7,620 bases of DNA from Micromonosporaceae bacterium (GTDB taxonomy: Bacteria > Actinomycetota > Actinomycetes > Mycobacteriales > Micromonosporaceae). A program made the position numbers and the translations under genes. The stretch is from positions 1 through 7,620 of the forward strand of contig JADGHA010000189.1 of assembly GCA_019689695.1 (NCBI GenBank), given 5' to 3'. Below are positions 6,265-7,620 of the stretch, piece after piece. The notes below the pieces were generated by a model. The model was given only the letters and a program-made list of their open reading frames with translations, did not search any database and was not told where the DNA came from. The number at the start of each line of letters is the position of its first letter. Position 1 is the stretch's first letter.

Positions 6265-7172
6265 GACGCCACCAGGTAGGAGAAGACGCTTTCCAGGGAC
6301 TCGTCGGAGGGCAGCACGCGGCGCACCCGGATGCCCTCGGCCAGGGCGACCTTCGGCAGCGTTCGGGTGAAGGTGCCGTAGTCGCCGGCCTGGACGGTCA
6401 GGCCGGCGCCCGACAGCTCGACCCCGGTCACCGAGGCCTGGCCCATCAGGGCCACGGCGAGCCGCCGGTCGTCGCTGGAGTGGACGGAGAACACGTGTGG
6501 CCGGTGGGTCATCATCCGGCGGATGGACCGGTAGTCGCCGGAGGCGGCCAGCCGGCCGGCGACGATCACCTGGACGGTGCCGGAGACCTGCTCGACCTCC
6601 TCGAGGATGTGCGAGCTGAACAGGATGGTGCGGCCCGCGTCGCCGAGCTGGTGCAGCAGGTCCATCATCTGCAGCCGCTGGCGCGGGTCCATGCCGTTGA
6701 ACGGCTCGTCCAGCACGAGCACCTCCGGGTCGTGCACCAGCGCCGCGGCCACCCGGGTGCGCTGGCGCATGCCCTTGGAGTACTGGTCGATCCGGCGGTC
6801 CTGCGCTCCAGTCATCTCGACCAGCCCAAGCGCCCGCCGGGCGGCCGCCTCCGGGTTGGGCAGCCGGTGCAGCTTGGCGTTGGCGAGCACGAACTCCCAG
6901 GCGGTGAGGAAGCCGTGCACCGCCTCGCGCTCGCTGACCAGCCCGAGGATCCGGTACACGGACGGGTTGCGCCAGGCGGGGGCGCCGGCCACCCGGACCT
7001 CGCCCCGCGACGGCGGGAGGAAGCCGGCCATCATGTGCAGCAGGGTGGTCTTGCCGGCCCCGTTCGGGCCGAGCAGCCCGGTCACGCCCGGCCCTAGCGT
7101 CATGGTGATGTCGTTGACCGCCACCACGTTGCCGTACCAGCGGGACACATTGGACAGCTCCACAGTGGTCAT
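6261..7172 (-). CDS. ABC transporter ATP-binding protein
   Basis: This 303-residue nucleotide-binding subunit drives the flanking ABC-2 permeases. Seen: Walker A GPNGAGKT 35-42, a Q-loop region LGLVSEREAV near 77-85 with glutamate in place of glutamine (frequent in ABC-2 exporters), signature YSKGMRQR 131-138, Walker B VLVLDEP with Asp155 and Glu156, D-loop GMDP 160-163 and switch His188 in SSHIL. The last 90 or so residues form a C-terminal accessory domain typical of these ATPases. I chose the ATG at 7172 because it gives a normal N-terminus (MTTVELSNVS), overlaps the upstream permease stop as ATGA, and has GGAAGGTGG just before it. The frame stays open further upstream to 7574 only as a GC-rich shadow. 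The protein acts at the inner face of the membrane, probably as a dimer. Confidence 0.96.
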   Translation of the reverse strand: MTTVELSNVSRWYGNVVAVNDITMTLGPGVTGLLGPNGAGKTTLLHMMAGFLPPSRGEVRVAGAPAWRNPSVYRILGLVSEREAVHGFLTAWEFVLANAKLHRLPNPEAAARRALGLVEMTGAQDRRIDQYSKGMRQRTRVAAALVHDPEVLVLDEPFNGMDPRQRLQMMDLLHQLGDAGRTILFSSHILEEVEQVSGTVQVIVAGRLAASGDYRSIRRMMTHRPHVFSVHSSDDRRLAVALMGQASVTGVELSGAGLTVQAGDYGTFTRTLPKVALAEGIRVRRVLPSDESLESVFSYLVAS

Positions 7173-7620
7173 CGGGTGGCCACCTTCCGGTACCGGGCGA
7201 TCAGGAGAGCGACGCACGCGGCCACGAACACGACGGTGGTCACCCCGTACGCCGGGCCGTAGTCGCCGACGTTGAAGGCGTCGGTGTTGCCGAACAGCCA
7301 GTCCCCGTCGCCCTGCACCAGCGAGGCCGGGTTGGGCAGGCCGGCCAGGTAGCGCACGGCGTCCGAGGGCATGCTCGACAGCACGCCCGTGATGGGACCG
7401 GTCATCAGGAAGACGCCGACGACGCCCCCGGCCGCGAACGCCCGCTTGCCGGTCAACGAGGAGACCAGCAGCGCCAGGCTGGAGAAGACGATCGCGTGGA
7501 TGCCGGCGTAGGCCAGCCCCGGGAGCAGGTCCAGCAACTCGTCCCAGGCGGCGCCGACGTCGTCGGCGCCGCACCCGCCGCCCAGGAACATGATAAGCGG
7601 TTGCGCGCCGAGCCGCCGCC
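7169..7620 (-). CDS. ABC-2 type transporter permease A (5' partial)
   Basis: The minus-strand frame is open to the window edge and ends at TGA 7171-7169, giving 150 visible residues. The ATG at 7591 is probably internal, since the codons before it continue open and read as ordinary protein (RRLGAQPLIMFLGG). Hydrophobic segments follow at about 24-44, 51-72 and 115-133, counted from that ATG. The stretch LVSSLTGKRAFAAGG followed by a hydrophobic helix and LAGLPNPASLV is typical of the C-terminal half of actinobacterial ABC-2 permeases. Its stop codon overlaps the ATPase start (ATGA). It is the first gene seen of the operon; its N-terminal half and the promoter lie beyond the right edge. With permease B it probably forms a heteromeric membrane part. 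Confidence 0.85.
   Translation of the reverse strand, partial: RRLGAQPLIMFLGGGCGADDVGAAWDELLDLLPGLAYAGIHAIVFSSLALLVSSLTGKRAFAAGGVVGVFLMTGPITGVLSSMPSDAVRYLAGLPNPASLVQGDGDWLFGNTDAFNVGDYGPAYGVTTVVFVAACVALLIARYRKVATR

Noticed and set aside
5497..6370. Plus-strand open frames opposite permease B
   Set aside because: Rich in His, Gln, Arg, Thr and Ser, typical of the complement of membrane-protein codons; permease B on the minus strand has clear transmembrane segments.
6480..7275. Plus-strand open frames opposite the ATPase
   Set aside because: The minus strand carries all ABC motifs; these frames show no domain.
7173..7574. Upstream extension of the ATPase frame on the minus strand
   Set aside because: It overlaps the permease A gene, is Arg/Gly-rich, and the ATG at 7172 has a ribosome binding site and a normal N-terminus.
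1..7620. CRISPR array, tRNA, IS element, prophage or defence island
   Set aside because: No spaced direct repeats, no cloverleaf, no transposase or integrase, and no defence domain were seen in the genes or gaps.

Overview
The window is very GC-rich DNA with dense, mostly abutting genes, GTG starts, purine-rich GGAG-type ribosome binding sites and strong G/C bias at third codon positions. This points to an actinobacterium. The protein set (TAP-like secreted peptidase, ABC-2 exporter, actinobacterial PEP carboxylase) and a palindrome containing the core CGCGATCTTGCA suggest the family Micromonosporaceae (Micromonospora or a relative). That placement is an inference from recall, not a search.

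Layout, left to right. (1) Positions 1-1134, plus strand: the 3' part of a TAP-like alpha/beta-hydrolase (peptidase) whose 5' end lies outside the window. (2) Positions 1135-1312: an intergenic region dominated by a near-perfect inverted repeat of about 98 bp, followed by a small hairpin, a weak -10-like hexamer and a good ribosome binding site. (3) Positions 1313-4120, plus strand: complete phosphoenolpyruvate carboxylase (ppc), with all catalytic signatures and the residues corresponding to the E. coli aspartate/malate inhibitor site. (4) Positions 4121-4313: an intergenic region with a strong 9-bp GC-rich hairpin that probably ends the ppc transcript. (5) Positions 4314-5531, plus strand: a two-domain Fes-type enterochelin/ferric-siderophore esterase, with no other siderophore gene in view. 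(6) Positions 7620-5551, minus strand: an ABC-2 type export operon read right to left as permease A (5' end outside the window), ATPase, permease B. Its genes are joined by two ATGA start/stop overlaps. It converges on the esterase gene across only 19 bp.

The genes form three or four separate transcription units rather than one pathway: extracellular peptide hydrolysis, anaplerotic oxaloacetate synthesis, iron release from siderophore, and membrane export. No CRISPR array, tRNA, rRNA, insertion sequence, phage gene or recognisable defence system was found, and nothing looks like a new multi-gene system. The most unusual sequence element is the long inverted repeat between the hydrolase and ppc. 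The next is the esterase standing without siderophore genes or a visible iron box.
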